In this document: positions 14,335 through 23,757 of the stretch, piece after piece
Position numbering within the stretch: position 1 is the stretch's first letter
Layout of the letters: each line of letters begins with the position of its first letter
Virus record (IMG/VR): IMGVR_UViG_3300021197_000479
Location: 1-37,988 of that record
DNA length: 37,988 nucleotides
From: a virus
Reading direction: 5' to 3' (one strand)
Position numbers and translations under genes: made by a program
The notes under the pieces: model-generated
Databases searched by the model: none
What the model saw: only the letters and a program-made list of their open reading frames with translations
Told to the model about the DNA's origin: nothing

Positions 14335-15912
14335 ATGCACGACGGTAAGACTTGTGCAGGAAGATACGAGCAACTTACTGTTGAGCGTGAAATGTTTCTT
14401 AACCGAGCTAGAGATTGCTCTGAGGTAACGATACCAACTCTCGTTCCTCCGAGTGGTCATAGCTCGGCTACAGAATACAAGACACCTTACCAAGGTATTG
14501 GGGCTAGGGGTGTAAATAACCTAGCCTCAAAACTATTGCTCTCCCTCCTGCCCCCAAACTCCCCATTTTTTCGTCTTCAAGTAGACGACCAAACCCTCCT
14601 AGAACTCACAGGACAAGAAGGTGCTAGGGCTAAAGTAGAAGAAGCCCTCAACCAGATTGAACGGTCTGTTATGACCGAAATAGAAACATCTGGTCTACGT
14701 TCACCTATCTTTGAAGCACTCAAACATTTGATTGTTGCTGGCAACGTCCTAGTATATCTCCCCAAAAACGGTGGCGTCCGTGTATACCGCCTAGATAATT
14801 ACGTTGTTAAACGTGACCCCTACGGTAATGTCCTAGAGATAATTACCAAAGAAGAAGTATCCCCTGCTGTTCTCGAAGAAAAAGAACTCGAGGCTATAGG
14901 TAAGACACCTGATACTGAGATGAAATCTGAATATGGCAATAAGGTTGCTCTATATACTCATATGTATTTAGACGGTAACCGCTGGCGTATGTATCAAGAG
15001 ATTAAAGGACAAATCATTCCTGACTCTGGTGGTAGCTGGCCTATAGACAAAGCACCCATGCTAGCTCTGCGCTGGACACGGATTGATGGCGAGGACTATG
15101 GACGTTCATACGTCGATGAGTACCTTGGTGACCTGATAAGCCTTGAAGGGCTATCTAAGGCCATTGTAGAGGCATCCGCAGCATCTTCTAAAGTTCTATT
15201 TTTAGTTAACCCTAACGGGACAACTAGAATGCGTGACATTGCTCAGGCAGAGAACTGTGCGATTGTGTCGGGTAATGCTAACGAGGTATCTGTCCTACAG
15301 ACTGAAAAGTACGCTGATATGCGTGTGGCTTACGATACAGTTAAAACCATCACAGAGCGTTTATCTTATGCATTTTTACTTAATAGTGCGGTACAGCGGT
15401 CTGGTGACAGGGTAACAGCAGAAGAAATTAGGTATATGGCTGGTGAGCTGGAAGATGCTCTTGGCGGTGTTTACTCGATTATGTCCCAAGAATTCCAGCT
15501 ACCGTTGGTCAACCGACTAATGGATAGAATGACCAAATCAAAGCGTCTACCAGCATTGCCAAAGGGTATTGTCAGACCAGCTATTGTTACTGGTCTAGAA
15601 GCCTTGGGTCGGGGTCATGACTTAAATAAGTACAATACTTTCCTTACTGCCCTTCAGCCAATGGGTGCAGAAGCGATTGCTCAGTACATGAACGTCGGGG
15701 ACTACATCAAACGTATTGGTACGTCATTAGGTATTGATATGGATGGTCTGGTTAAAGATGACGAACAGATTGCTCAAGAACAACAACAAGCCATGCAAGC
15801 TCAACAGCAGATGATGGCTAACGAAACAGTCGGGCGTATGGCTGAAAAAGCTACGCCTAAAGCTATGGAAATGGCTGAACAAAGGATGAATGATGGCAAC
15901 GGAAACGGTTAA
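14335..15912 (+). CDS. T7 gp8-like portal (head-tail connector) protein
   Basis: Forms the dodecameric portal through which DNA is packaged and ejected. Length 525 residues (T7 gp8 has 536). Family features include the N-terminal GVNNLASKLLLSLLPPNSPFFRL, a middle section MLALRWTRIDGEDYGRSYVDEYLGDL, and the helical VTAEEIRYMAGELEDALGGVYS. The C-terminus is rich in Gln and Met (QQQAMQAQQQMMAN). It precedes the scaffold gene and overlaps it by 23 bases, as in T7 order 8-9-10. Confidence 0.96.
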   Translation: MHDGKTCAGRYEQLTVEREMFLNRARDCSEVTIPTLVPPSGHSSATEYKTPYQGIGARGVNNLASKLLLSLLPPNSPFFRLQVDDQTLLELTGQEGARAKVEEALNQIERSVMTEIETSGLRSPIFEALKHLIVAGNVLVYLPKNGGVRVYRLDNYVVKRDPYGNVLEIITKEEVSPAVLEEKELEAIGKTPDTEMKSEYGNKVALYTHMYLDGNRWRMYQEIKGQIIPDSGGSWPIDKAPMLALRWTRIDGEDYGRSYVDEYLGDLISLEGLSKAIVEASAASSKVLFLVNPNGTTRMRDIAQAENCAIVSGNANEVSVLQTEKYADMRVAYDTVKTITERLSYAFLLNSAVQRSGDRVTAEEIRYMAGELEDALGGVYSIMSQEFQLPLVNRLMDRMTKSKRLPALPKGIVRPAIVTGLEALGRGHDLNKYNTFLTALQPMGAEAIAQYMNVGDYIKRIGTSLGIDMDGLVKDDEQIAQEQQQAMQAQQQMMANETVGRMAEKATPKAMEMAEQRMNDGNGNG

Positions 15913-16648
15913 TATCCAACCCGAAGAACATAATCCATCACTCGAGGAACAGGCTGCGCTTCAAGACGAGGCGCAGTCATCTTCTGGTGAGGAAAAAATA
16001 TTAGGTAAATTTGATTCATACGAGGAACTAGAAAAAGCCTATGAGGAATTACAATCTGACTACACACGAAATCGCCAACAGGACACGGGCGAGAGTGATG
16101 AGAGTAATACTCAAGAGGAATCTGAAGAGATCGCTCGTGAAGCTGTACAACAAGCTGGTTTAGACTTTGATGCACTAAGCAACGAATTTTGGAATAATGA
16201 AGAACTTAGTGATGCTTCTTACGATAAGCTACAGGAAGCTGGTATTCCAAAGGAACTCGTCGATAGTTACATCGAAGGTCAACAAGCGTTGTTATCATCT
16301 ACCACATCACAGGTATATGACACTGTGGGCGGTGAATCACAGTATAATGATATGACATTGTGGGCTTCAGATAATCTGTCAGATGAACAGATTGATGCCT
16401 TCAATATAGCAGTTAACAGCGGTGACATGGGTCAAACCATGTTTGCTGTTCAAGGTCTGAGGTCAATGTATGAATCTCAGAATAGTAATGAACCAGCCCG
16501 TAGTTTGGCTGGATCAGTAAGACAGTCCAGTGATGCTTATTCTAGCCTAGCTCAGATGAAAGCAGACATGGCTGACGCACGTTACAGCAACGACCCAGCA
16601 TTTCGCGAGTCTGTGGCTCAAAAGCTGTCACGTTCAAACATATTGTAA
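15890..16648 (+). CDS. T7 gp9-like capsid scaffolding protein
   Basis: An acidic, mainly helical protein of 252 residues (T7 gp9 has 307) between portal and capsid genes. It starts MMATETVNIQPEEHNPSLEE and contains FDSYEELEKAYEELQSDYTR, long acidic helices, LSDEQIDAFNIAVNSGDMG, and a basic end RESVAQKLSRSNIL like the capsid-binding C-termini of scaffolds. Two adjacent ATGs (15890, 15893) are both possible starts. Assignment is by position and composition; scaffold sequences diverge quickly. Confidence 0.88.
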   Translation: MMATETVNIQPEEHNPSLEEQAALQDEAQSSSGEEKILGKFDSYEELEKAYEELQSDYTRNRQQDTGESDESNTQEESEEIAREAVQQAGLDFDALSNEFWNNEELSDASYDKLQEAGIPKELVDSYIEGQQALLSSTTSQVYDTVGGESQYNDMTLWASDNLSDEQIDAFNIAVNSGDMGQTMFAVQGLRSMYESQNSNEPARSLAGSVRQSSDAYSSLAQMKADMADARYSNDPAFRESVAQKLSRSNIL

Positions 16649-16659
16649 AGGAAATTAGG

Positions 16660-16887
16660 ATGTCGTCTCGGGATTATAAACAGGAATATGCCGATTATCA
16701 TTCCAGACCAGAGCAGAAGAAACGCAGAGCTGGTAGGAATACTGCTAGGCGGTTGATGATACGGAAAGGTCTCGCCCGTAAGGGTGATGGTCGAGATGTG
16801 CATCATAGAGATTCTAATACGCTCAATAACAATCCTAATAACCTTGCAATGATGTCTCAGAATAAAAACCGAGGCATCAAGACCTAA
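16660..16887 (+). CDS. Small HNH-type endonuclease, 75 aa
   Basis: A compact HNH protein: basic N-terminus (SSRDYKQEYADYHSRPEQKK) followed by DGRDVHHRDSNTLNNNPNNL and AMMSQNKNRGIKT, the His-His/Asn pattern of small phage HNH nucleases. It could be a free-standing homing endonuclease or serve in packaging. It lies between scaffold and capsid, a place where homing nucleases are often inserted. It has an AAGGAAATTAGG ribosome site. The catalytic motif is well preserved, so it is probably active. Confidence 0.85.
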   Translation: MSSRDYKQEYADYHSRPEQKKRRAGRNTARRLMIRKGLARKGDGRDVHHRDSNTLNNNPNNLAMMSQNKNRGIKT

Positions 16888-17001
16888 AGAAAACAGACCA
16901 TTGGTACTTTCTGGCTCTCTGCGGAGAACAACCTAAAAGGAAAGGTGGCGAGTAATCTGAGGTTAACCCCTTAATTTTAACTCGTACATGAGGTACACAA
17001 A
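16888..17001 (+). promoter_or_regulatory. Capsid gene leader with a weak promoter-like core
   Basis: This 114-base gap is the largest in the virion block. It holds a small TCTC-TGCG-GAGA hairpin at 16916-16927. CTAAAAGGAAA at 16933-16943 differs by one base from the CTAGAAGGAAA end of the promoter-like repeat at 5599-5609, and AACAAC precedes it. GGTTAACC, a palindrome, lies at 16961-16968. T7 has its strongest promoter (phi10) in this position, so this may be a divergent phage promoter; the match covers only the initiation part. Confidence 0.3.
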
Positions 17002-17958
17002 ATGGCTAATGCTACTCCCTCGCGCTTAGGCGCAAATAATGGCGGTTCGGATAAAGACGAACTGTTTCTCAAAGTCTTCTCTGGTGAAGTTCTGACTGCA
17101 TTTGAGCAGCAGTGCGTTATGATGGACAAGCATATGGTTCGCACCATTGCTAACGGTAAGTCTGCTCAGTTCCCAGTAATGGGTCGTACAGACGCTGCCT
17201 ACCATACTCCAGGTGCAGAAATCACTGGCGACAGCATCAATCACTCAGAAAAGGTCATTACAATTAACGACCTTCTGTTGGCTTCTACCTTCATTGCAAA
17301 CATTGATGAAGCTAAAAACCACTATGATGTTCGCTCAGTATACTCAAAAGAAATGGGTATTGCACTTGCTAACCAAATGGACAAGCACATTTTCCAGACT
17401 ATTGTACAGGCCGCAAATGAAACAACTGCGACTGTCACTGGTGAAGCTGACATGGTTGGTACTGTTATTACAGATGCCGATGGCGATACAAACGCTGACT
17501 CACTAATTGGGTCATGCTTTGCAGCAGCTCAGGCATTGGATGAGAAGAACGTCCCAGAAGACAACCGTTATATCGTTGTAAAACCAGCACAGTACTACTT
17601 GCTGGCTAATAGCACTAACGCTATTAACACCGATTTCGGTAACGCTGGAAACGGCTCAACAGCATCAGGTCGTATCCTGCAAGTGGCTGGAATGCAAGTA
17701 TTGAAGTCAAACAATCTACCGACTTCAAACGTGACTGCTGGCGTAGCTGCTGGTACAGGCACTCGTCAAGCTGTTGACGCATCGAACACTGTGGCACTGG
17801 TATTCCACCCGTCTGCCGCTGGTACTGTCAAGCTGATGGACTTGGCTACAGAGTCTGACTACGACATCCGTCGTCAGGGTACTCTGATGGTCGCCAAGTA
17901 CGCTGTCGGTCATGGCGTACTACGCAACGAAGCTGCTGTTCAGATTCAAACTGCCTAG
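17002..17958 (+). CDS. T7 gp10-like major capsid protein
   Basis: Forms the icosahedral head. 318 residues (T7 gp10A has 345). The start MANATPSRLGANNGGSDKDE, then LFLKVFSGEVLTAFEQ, VRTIANGKSAQFPVMGRTDA and the C-terminal DIRRQGTLMVAKYAVGHGVL match the T7-type capsid pattern. ATG 17002 is preceded by a 114-base leader. A terminator follows directly, as in T7. No slippery heptamer for a gp10B-like frameshift is obvious near the stop, and the stop is followed by a second TAG. Confidence 0.97.
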   Translation: MANATPSRLGANNGGSDKDELFLKVFSGEVLTAFEQQCVMMDKHMVRTIANGKSAQFPVMGRTDAAYHTPGAEITGDSINHSEKVITINDLLLASTFIANIDEAKNHYDVRSVYSKEMGIALANQMDKHIFQTIVQAANETTATVTGEADMVGTVITDADGDTNADSLIGSCFAAAQALDEKNVPEDNRYIVVKPAQYYLLANSTNAINTDFGNAGNGSTASGRILQVAGMQVLKSNNLPTSNVTAGVAAGTGTRQAVDASNTVALVFHPSAAGTVKLMDLATESDYDIRRQGTLMVAKYAVGHGVLRNEAAVQIQTA

Positions 17959-17967
17959 TAGTTATAC

Positions 17968-17999
17968 GGGGGGCTTTCTTACGGGAAGCCTCCCATTTT
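17968..17999 (+). terminator. Terminator after the capsid gene (T7 T-phi analogue)
   Basis: GGGGGGCTTTC at 17968-17978 pairs with GGGAAGCCTCCC at 17983-17994 (about 11 bp with G-U pairs), closed by a small TTAC-type loop and followed by ATTTT. It lies between capsid and tail tube A genes, exactly where T7 has its only class I terminator, T-phi. The T-run is short, so partial read-through is likely. Confidence 0.75.
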
Positions 18000-18015
18000 A
18001 CATAAAGAGGATATC

Positions 18016-18612
18016 ATGGCACTGAACCCCACAACAAAGCTGGAGGCGGTGAACGTCTGCCTGACGAATATAGGCGAAGCACCTGTTGCTTCACTTACTG
18101 GCCTTCAGGTGGATGCTCAGGTTGCTTCCTCGATTATCGACGAAATTTCCCGTGAAGTACAAACTAACGGGTGGCACTGGAATACAGAAAAGCACACACT
18201 AGCACTTAACATCAGTAACGAAATTGTCCTACCAGCAAATACGCTGAGAGTTGATACCATTGATGGAGACATGAGCGTTGATGTAGTGCAAAGAGGTATG
18301 AAGCTATATAATAGAACTGATAATACCTACACGTTTACAAAAGCCTTAAAACTACATTTAACTATCGGTCTGGATTTTGAAGATATGCCAGAGTCAGCCC
18401 GACGTTATATTACTATGCGTTCCTCTCGGGTATTCCAAGAGAGAACCCTCGGTTCAGATTCACTCTCTAAATTTAATAGAGGTGATGAACAACAAGCTTG
18501 GTCACTATTACAGCATGAAGAAGCTGAGACAGGTGACCACAACATGATCACAGACAATTATTCAACATACTCTACAGTATCTCGGTCTGCTCCGATTAGG
18601 AGGACGTACTAA
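18016..18612 (+). CDS. T7 gp11-like tail tubular protein A (adaptor)
   Basis: 198 residues, nearly the same as T7 gp11 (196). It begins MALNPTTKLEAVNVCLTNIG and has the gp11 pattern ASSIIDEISREVQTNGWHWN, VQRGMKLYNRTDNTYTF and PESARRYITMRSSRVFQER. It forms the adaptor ring under the portal, to which gp12 and fibres attach. AGAGGA lies about 5 bases before the ATG. The stop overlaps the next start by one base (TAATG), so tail proteins A and B are translated together. Confidence 0.95.
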   Translation: MALNPTTKLEAVNVCLTNIGEAPVASLTGLQVDAQVASSIIDEISREVQTNGWHWNTEKHTLALNISNEIVLPANTLRVDTIDGDMSVDVVQRGMKLYNRTDNTYTFTKALKLHLTIGLDFEDMPESARRYITMRSSRVFQERTLGSDSLSKFNRGDEQQAWSLLQHEEAETGDHNMITDNYSTYSTVSRSAPIRRTY

Positions 18613-20966
18613 TGGCTCTCGTTGCTGGCTCTATGCCAAATATGTTTAACGGTGTCAGTCAGCAACCCCCTGCCCTTAGATTGCCAAACTCCTGTACAGA
18701 AATGGAAAATGGCTGGGCTTCCCTTGTTGCTGGCTTACAGAAAAGGTCTGGGACAGATATTGTTGCCCGTGTTGGTAACAATGTAACAGGCAATGTAAAA
18801 GGTCATTTCTTTGAAAGATTTGATGGTAAGAAGTTTTTTATTACCGTCCAAGATAATGACATTAAGGTGTACGATGATAGTGGTGTGCAGAAGACAGTTA
18901 ATGGCACATTAAGTAACGCTTATCTTAACTTTAGTGCTGACCCACGTTCAAACTGTAAGATGATTACTGTTGGTGATACTACGTTCTTACTTAACAGGAC
19001 TAAAGATGTTGCAGCCACAACTGCCGCTGAGGCCAGCATCACACCAGCACGTTTAGACCCATCCAGATACTGGTCAATATTTATTAAAGGGTCTCTGAGT
19101 AACTCTAATTACGCTGTATACATAAACAACGTACTTAAAGCTAATTTTACCACAGGGGCAAACACAGAAGCCTCCAACGCTGTTGAGCGTACAGAGACTA
19201 TCGCACAAGAGCTGGTTAATGACTTGGTAGCCAACGGCTATACAGCAACCAGACATAACTCCACTATTTCACTTTATCTAGCCTCATCTGATGTAGTCAC
19301 TGTTGATGAAGGTAACGGCGGCAACGCAATGACCGTGTTTAAGGAGGAGCTGGTGTCCTTTGAGGATTTACCAGCACAGGACGCAACAGGTCGTTTGGTA
19401 AAGATTATTGGTGAGCCAGATTTTGATGGTGATGTTTATTATGTGGTCTATGACGGTAACGTGTGGAAAGAAACTTTTGGCTATAACAAAAAGAGAGAGC
19501 TTACGCCCTCTACACTACCACACACTATAGTATATAATGCATCCTCCGATGATTTTACATTTGCAGATCACACTTGGTCTTCTATGTTTGCTGGTGATGA
19601 AAACACTAACGCTGACCCTACTTTTGTAGGTAAGCCAATAAATGATATATTCATCCACAAGGGACGCATGGGCTTCCTAGCAGATGAGAATGTAATCTTG
19701 TCAGAGGCAGATTACTTTGAGAACTTCTGGCGTACTACTACAGCCCAGCTCGTAGATAGCGACCCTATCGATATTGCAGCCGTTACAGGCCAAGTAGCCT
19801 TGCTCAACTTTGCTGTATCGTTCAACAAGAAGCTACTCATCTTCTCAGACAGAACACAGTATATTTTAGACTCTCTAGATATATTGTCGCCTAAGACAGC
19901 CTCGCTAGACTTTGCGTCAGCCTTCAACTGCTCCAGAACACAGTCACCCATTCAGGTGGGGGCTTACATCTATTTTGCAGATGACACAGGTACAAACACA
20001 AAGGTCATGGAATACTTTGTAGATAATGACCTTAATACAGAAAATGCTGATGAGATATCAGCCCAGATACCAGAATACATCAAAGCACCTATTCAATACA
20101 TGGATGGGTCAAGTAGATTATCCAGTATCTTCTTTTTAGGTAACAACCCCAACGAAGTGTACGTCTACAAGTACTTTCAAGGTACTCAAGGTAAAATACA
20201 ATCGTCATGGGGTAAATGGATATTTGAGGGAAATATTAAGTATTTCTCACTAGTAGATAACAACATCTACTTCCTCATCGATTATCCTAATGATGGCCTG
20301 TATCTAGAGACAATGAACATTGAGGAAGACTCTGTAAGGAGTAACACCTCATTCCCCGTTCACCTAGATCATAGCATGAAGTTTTCTGCAACTACTCGCA
20401 GTTACAATGCCACCACAGGTCTTACCACATTTACTCTCCCCCACCCCACACCAGCTACGGCTGAGTTCGTTCAGACTGATGCAAGTACTCCCAGAGGCTT
20501 TGTGATTAATACTACAAGAAACAACAGCACAGAGTTCACTGCTGTAGGTGACTATACAGGGTCTACCTACGATAATGCTATAATAGGCAGAAACTTTAAC
20601 TTCAGATACGAATACTCTCCCTTCTTCTTGAAAGAGGATAAGGGACAAGGGTCTGTTGCTATCCAAGATGGAAGACTGTCAATCAGATATCTGTCAGTCC
20701 AATATGAAGACACCGCCCAGTTTACAGCCAAGGTAACCAACCGAGGCCGTCCACCTTATGAATATACTTTCTCAGGTAGAAACTTGGGTTCGTCTAACAA
20801 CATCATTGGTGGTCTATCTTTGGACGACGGTGAGTTTAAGTTCCCTGTTATGGGTGAAAATATCTACACCACAGTCGAGCTAAAGAACGATACACCCTTC
20901 CACTGTACCTTTACAGGCTCAGAGTGGACAGGACAGTGGACACCAAAAGCAGTCAGAAGGTTCTAA
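18612..20966 (+). CDS. T7 gp12-like tail tubular protein B (nozzle)
   Basis: 784 residues (T7 gp12 has 794). The opening GSMPNMFNGVSQQPPALRLP and NSCTEMENGWASLVAGLQKR is the family signature. Later motifs include FIHKGRMGFLADENVILSEA with FENFWRTT and LDIL. Beta-rich blades, probably forming the nozzle of the short tail, make up the rest. It follows gp11-like with one base of overlap and overlaps the next gene the same way. Confidence 0.97.
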   Translation: MALVAGSMPNMFNGVSQQPPALRLPNSCTEMENGWASLVAGLQKRSGTDIVARVGNNVTGNVKGHFFERFDGKKFFITVQDNDIKVYDDSGVQKTVNGTLSNAYLNFSADPRSNCKMITVGDTTFLLNRTKDVAATTAAEASITPARLDPSRYWSIFIKGSLSNSNYAVYINNVLKANFTTGANTEASNAVERTETIAQELVNDLVANGYTATRHNSTISLYLASSDVVTVDEGNGGNAMTVFKEELVSFEDLPAQDATGRLVKIIGEPDFDGDVYYVVYDGNVWKETFGYNKKRELTPSTLPHTIVYNASSDDFTFADHTWSSMFAGDENTNADPTFVGKPINDIFIHKGRMGFLADENVILSEADYFENFWRTTTAQLVDSDPIDIAAVTGQVALLNFAVSFNKKLLIFSDRTQYILDSLDILSPKTASLDFASAFNCSRTQSPIQVGAYIYFADDTGTNTKVMEYFVDNDLNTENADEISAQIPEYIKAPIQYMDGSSRLSSIFFLGNNPNEVYVYKYFQGTQGKIQSSWGKWIFEGNIKYFSLVDNNIYFLIDYPNDGLYLETMNIEEDSVRSNTSFPVHLDHSMKFSATTRSYNATTGLTTFTLPHPTPATAEFVQTDASTPRGFVINTTRNNSTEFTAVGDYTGSTYDNAIIGRNFNFRYEYSPFFLKEDKGQGSVAIQDGRLSIRYLSVQYEDTAQFTAKVTNRGRPPYEYTFSGRNLGSSNNIIGGLSLDDGEFKFPVMGENIYTTVELKNDTPFHCTFTGSEWTGQWTPKAVRRF

Positions 20967-21427
20967 TGATACATACCGAAGTTACTGAGGCTTGGCATAT
21001 CCCGTCATTGGCCTCACGGCTTCGGGAATCTGACAAGCAAGAAATCAAAGCATCATCCGACCTTGAACCCTTAGAGGGTCTAACTAGGTCGGTTGAGCAT
21101 TCCCCCATCTGCTATACCATTATGGAAGGTAAGTTACCTATAGGCATTTTTGGTACAGCTCCTGATGAAAACAATACAGCTCTTATATGGATGTTAGCTA
21201 GTGATGACCTAAAGCGTCACTCTAGGCAGTTTATCCGTGAGAGCAAAATATATATTCAAGATTTACACAAAGAGTCTAATGCAGACCTGTTGTGGAATCT
21301 AACAGATAAAAGAAACACAGTTCACCACAAATGGCTGAAATGGTGCGGCTTCAAGTTTATCCGAGAGGTAACTTGGGGAACATACGATTTGCCATTCTAC
21401 GAATTCGGAAGGTTTGAAAATGTGTGA
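20966..21427 (+). CDS. T7 gp13-like internal virion protein A, GNAT-like fold
   Basis: 153 residues from the ATG that overlaps the preceding stop (TAATG). An in-frame start further upstream at 20924 would be inside the tail gene. Sequences such as YTIMEGKLPIGIFGTAPDEN, ALIWMLASDDL and NTVHHKWLKWCGFKFI resemble the acetyltransferase-like fold seen in phage proteins at the gp13 position. T7 gp13 has 138 residues and is needed for virion assembly. Whether it has acetyltransferase activity is unknown. Confidence 0.85.
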   Translation: MIHTEVTEAWHIPSLASRLRESDKQEIKASSDLEPLEGLTRSVEHSPICYTIMEGKLPIGIFGTAPDENNTALIWMLASDDLKRHSRQFIRESKIYIQDLHKESNADLLWNLTDKRNTVHHKWLKWCGFKFIREVTWGTYDLPFYEFGRFENV

Positions 21428-21959
21428 CATAACAGCAGCCATTCAAGGTGGACAAGCCGTTGCACAGTATGAGGCTGAAAAAGACCAAGTAAAGTCAGCA
21501 AATGCCGCAGCAATGTCTAGTATCGCCAGTGGACAAAAAGATTATAATTATAGAACTGGAGTTCTCCAAGAGGACTTTCAGCAAAATACGCGCGCACAGA
21601 ACCAGAGTGAATTCGATGCAATTATGGCTGGTCGTGCCGCAGCAGCTACAGGCGTAGCCTCAGCCGCCTCAGAAGGCGTAACAGGCAAGTCTGTATCAAA
21701 TACAATAGATTCTATCGTTCAGCAGAGTGCAAGAAACAAAGTCAGGGTAAAAGACCAAGAAGGTGTCCTAGAGCGTCAATATGAAGCTCAGGGTCGTGGT
21801 GCAATGAAAGACCTTGAACAAGTGTATGCCTCTAATCCAATACAAGCCGCCCCTAATCCTTTGGGGGCTATTCTTGGAATTGGTGGAGCAACTGCTGGGG
21901 CTAACGATAGAGTCATAGACGCTAAAGGTAAGGGCTTCCTACCTTCCATGTTTGGATAA
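21420..21959 (+). CDS. T7 gp14-like internal virion protein B
   Basis: 179 residues (T7 gp14 has 196). It starts MCDITAAIQGGQAVAQYEAE, with GAAGG 7 bases upstream. It is mainly helical and Ala-rich (AAATGVASAASEGVTGKSVS), with a hydrophobic Gly/Ala-rich C-terminus (PNPLGAILGIGGATAG). In T7 this protein forms the pore in the outer membrane at ejection. An in-frame TTG two codons earlier is less likely. Assignment is by position, length and composition. Confidence 0.85.
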   Translation: MCDITAAIQGGQAVAQYEAEKDQVKSANAAAMSSIASGQKDYNYRTGVLQEDFQQNTRAQNQSEFDAIMAGRAAAATGVASAASEGVTGKSVSNTIDSIVQQSARNKVRVKDQEGVLERQYEAQGRGAMKDLEQVYASNPIQAAPNPLGAILGIGGATAGANDRVIDAKGKGFLPSMFG

Positions 21960-21970
21960 GGAAAGATAAA

Positions 21971-23749
21971 ATGGCACGGCAAACAGTTGATTTAGGCTCA
22001 GTTTCCTCCTTTGCGAAGGGCGTAGGAAACGTGGGTTCAGGTTCAGTGCAGTATAAAGCAAACCCAAATGCTGGCAGTTCTGCGGGAATGCTAGCTAAGA
22101 GTTTGAATATCGCGCTGGATGTATCTCAGCAAAATGATCGCAGAAAAAAAGAAGAAGAAAACACCAGATTCCAGACTGAGTTTAACAGCTATGTTTCTAA
22201 GGCTTTACAAGATGACAATGTTACAGGCATCGAAGAGCTAGATACGCTGTATCCAGACATGAATATGACCAGAAAGCTTCTCATTCTTGAGGCATCTGGT
22301 AAGGCAGCTATCCAGCGTGATGAGGGTTTCCAAAGCATTATTGCTGGCATCGGTACACAAACCACAGATGACAATGGAAACACTGTAGGAACACCAAATA
22401 CACTAGACGGCATCAATGCTGGTTATCAGCAAGCCGAACAATATATCAGAGACAATAATGCTGACGCTAATGCCCCATATATGTCAGGTATGCTTGGGTA
22501 TCTAGAAGCACAGAGAGCTGCTCAGGTACAGCAGTTTGTAGCTGGTAAGAGAGCTGATGAGCTGTCAGCAACCGTTAATCAGTTTGAGACTACAGATAAA
22601 TCTCTTGCAGCCGTTGGTGATTGGGATGCCTTATTAGCCCGAGACCTAACTTGGAAAGAGGCTGGTGGTAATGATTTTATCCAAGGCAAAGAACGTAATG
22701 CCTCTATCTTGAATTCGTCGTATAATCAGGCTCTGCTCGATAGAGACATAACATCGTTGAGTAAAGCACCCGAAGAATACAAGGGTATGATGAAGGGTAA
22801 GCCTCAGTTATGGCAGAGCTACCTAGAAGACGTACAGCGTCAAATAGATAAGCTAGTTGCTACAGATACAGCATCCAAGCTCAAGCAATCAGATGATGCC
22901 CGTAAAGCTCGAGAACAGGCTTTGCTAGACCAGATGATTAAAGGTGACCCCCCGTTAACCCAAGATGAAATAAGAGAAGTAGAGGCAAATTCTAGCCTAA
23001 GTGCTTCTAGGCAACGCCTAAGATTGAACACTGGTGTATCTACACAAGCATCTGCAATTAACCTTGCAGGATTAGTAGGACAACTAAAAGAAGTTGATGA
23101 ACTAGAAGAACTTACACAACTCGGGTTATCAGAAGAGGCTCTAAATAACCCTGAAGAAATTATACGGTGGGCAAGTACACAGCCTAATATTCATCCTAAT
23201 GATGTCCCTGCATTAATTCAGGCCACACAGGATGCTTACTATGTAACTGATGTTAAAAATTCTAATGAACATAATAGGTTTGAGAAACAGATAGAAGGTG
23301 TTCTAGCCGATATAAGAAATGTAAGTATCTTAGATTCTGAATATGGACAGGCCGCTGGCTTGTTGAGTCAAGATAGTACTTTTTATAGTAGAGGTAAAAC
23401 TCTGGCAAAAGATGAATTTTCTGAATTAGTAGAAATTTATAGAGAAGAAAACGGAAACGAAAAACTTACCAAAAGACATCTTAAAGATATAAGAGAATTG
23501 GTTGTCGCAAAAGTTGATAAGTATGTGTCTGGTTTCAAAGGACAGTCCGTCGCTATGTCAGCTTACTCTCTCGATGATAAGGTTAAAGACTTACGCAATA
23601 CTAGCAATGAGTATAGAGACCCCGAGTCTGGTATTATCTACCCTGTGATTACTCCAGATGCGGCCGCTGAAATATTAGCCTCTGCACCAGCAGGGCAAAT
23701 ACCAGTATTCAAACAAATTACCCCCAATAGACTTATTCAAACACAGTAG
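21971..23749 (+). CDS. T7 gp15-like internal virion protein C
   Basis: 592 residues, shorter than T7 gp15 (747). Begins MARQTVDLGSVSSFAKGVGN. It is mainly helical with long charged segments (QQNDRRKKEEENTRFQTEF, then repeated helices). It would form the middle section of the DNA-ejection channel. No peptidoglycan-hydrolase motif is visible. Codons become more A/T-rich in its last third (around 23200-23500). It precedes the gp16-like gene by 8 bases. Confidence 0.85.
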   Translation: MARQTVDLGSVSSFAKGVGNVGSGSVQYKANPNAGSSAGMLAKSLNIALDVSQQNDRRKKEEENTRFQTEFNSYVSKALQDDNVTGIEELDTLYPDMNMTRKLLILEASGKAAIQRDEGFQSIIAGIGTQTTDDNGNTVGTPNTLDGINAGYQQAEQYIRDNNADANAPYMSGMLGYLEAQRAAQVQQFVAGKRADELSATVNQFETTDKSLAAVGDWDALLARDLTWKEAGGNDFIQGKERNASILNSSYNQALLDRDITSLSKAPEEYKGMMKGKPQLWQSYLEDVQRQIDKLVATDTASKLKQSDDARKAREQALLDQMIKGDPPLTQDEIREVEANSSLSASRQRLRLNTGVSTQASAINLAGLVGQLKEVDELEELTQLGLSEEALNNPEEIIRWASTQPNIHPNDVPALIQATQDAYYVTDVKNSNEHNRFEKQIEGVLADIRNVSILDSEYGQAAGLLSQDSTFYSRGKTLAKDEFSELVEIYREENGNEKLTKRHLKDIRELVVAKVDKYVSGFKGQSVAMSAYSLDDKVKDLRNTSNEYRDPESGIIYPVITPDAAAEILASAPAGQIPVFKQITPNRLIQTQ

Positions 23750-23757
23750 AGGTGAAT

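Noticed and set aside
17930-17990. Programmed frameshift at the end of the capsid gene (gp10B-like)
   Set aside because: No slippery heptamer is seen near the stop, and a second stop and terminator hairpin follow at once.
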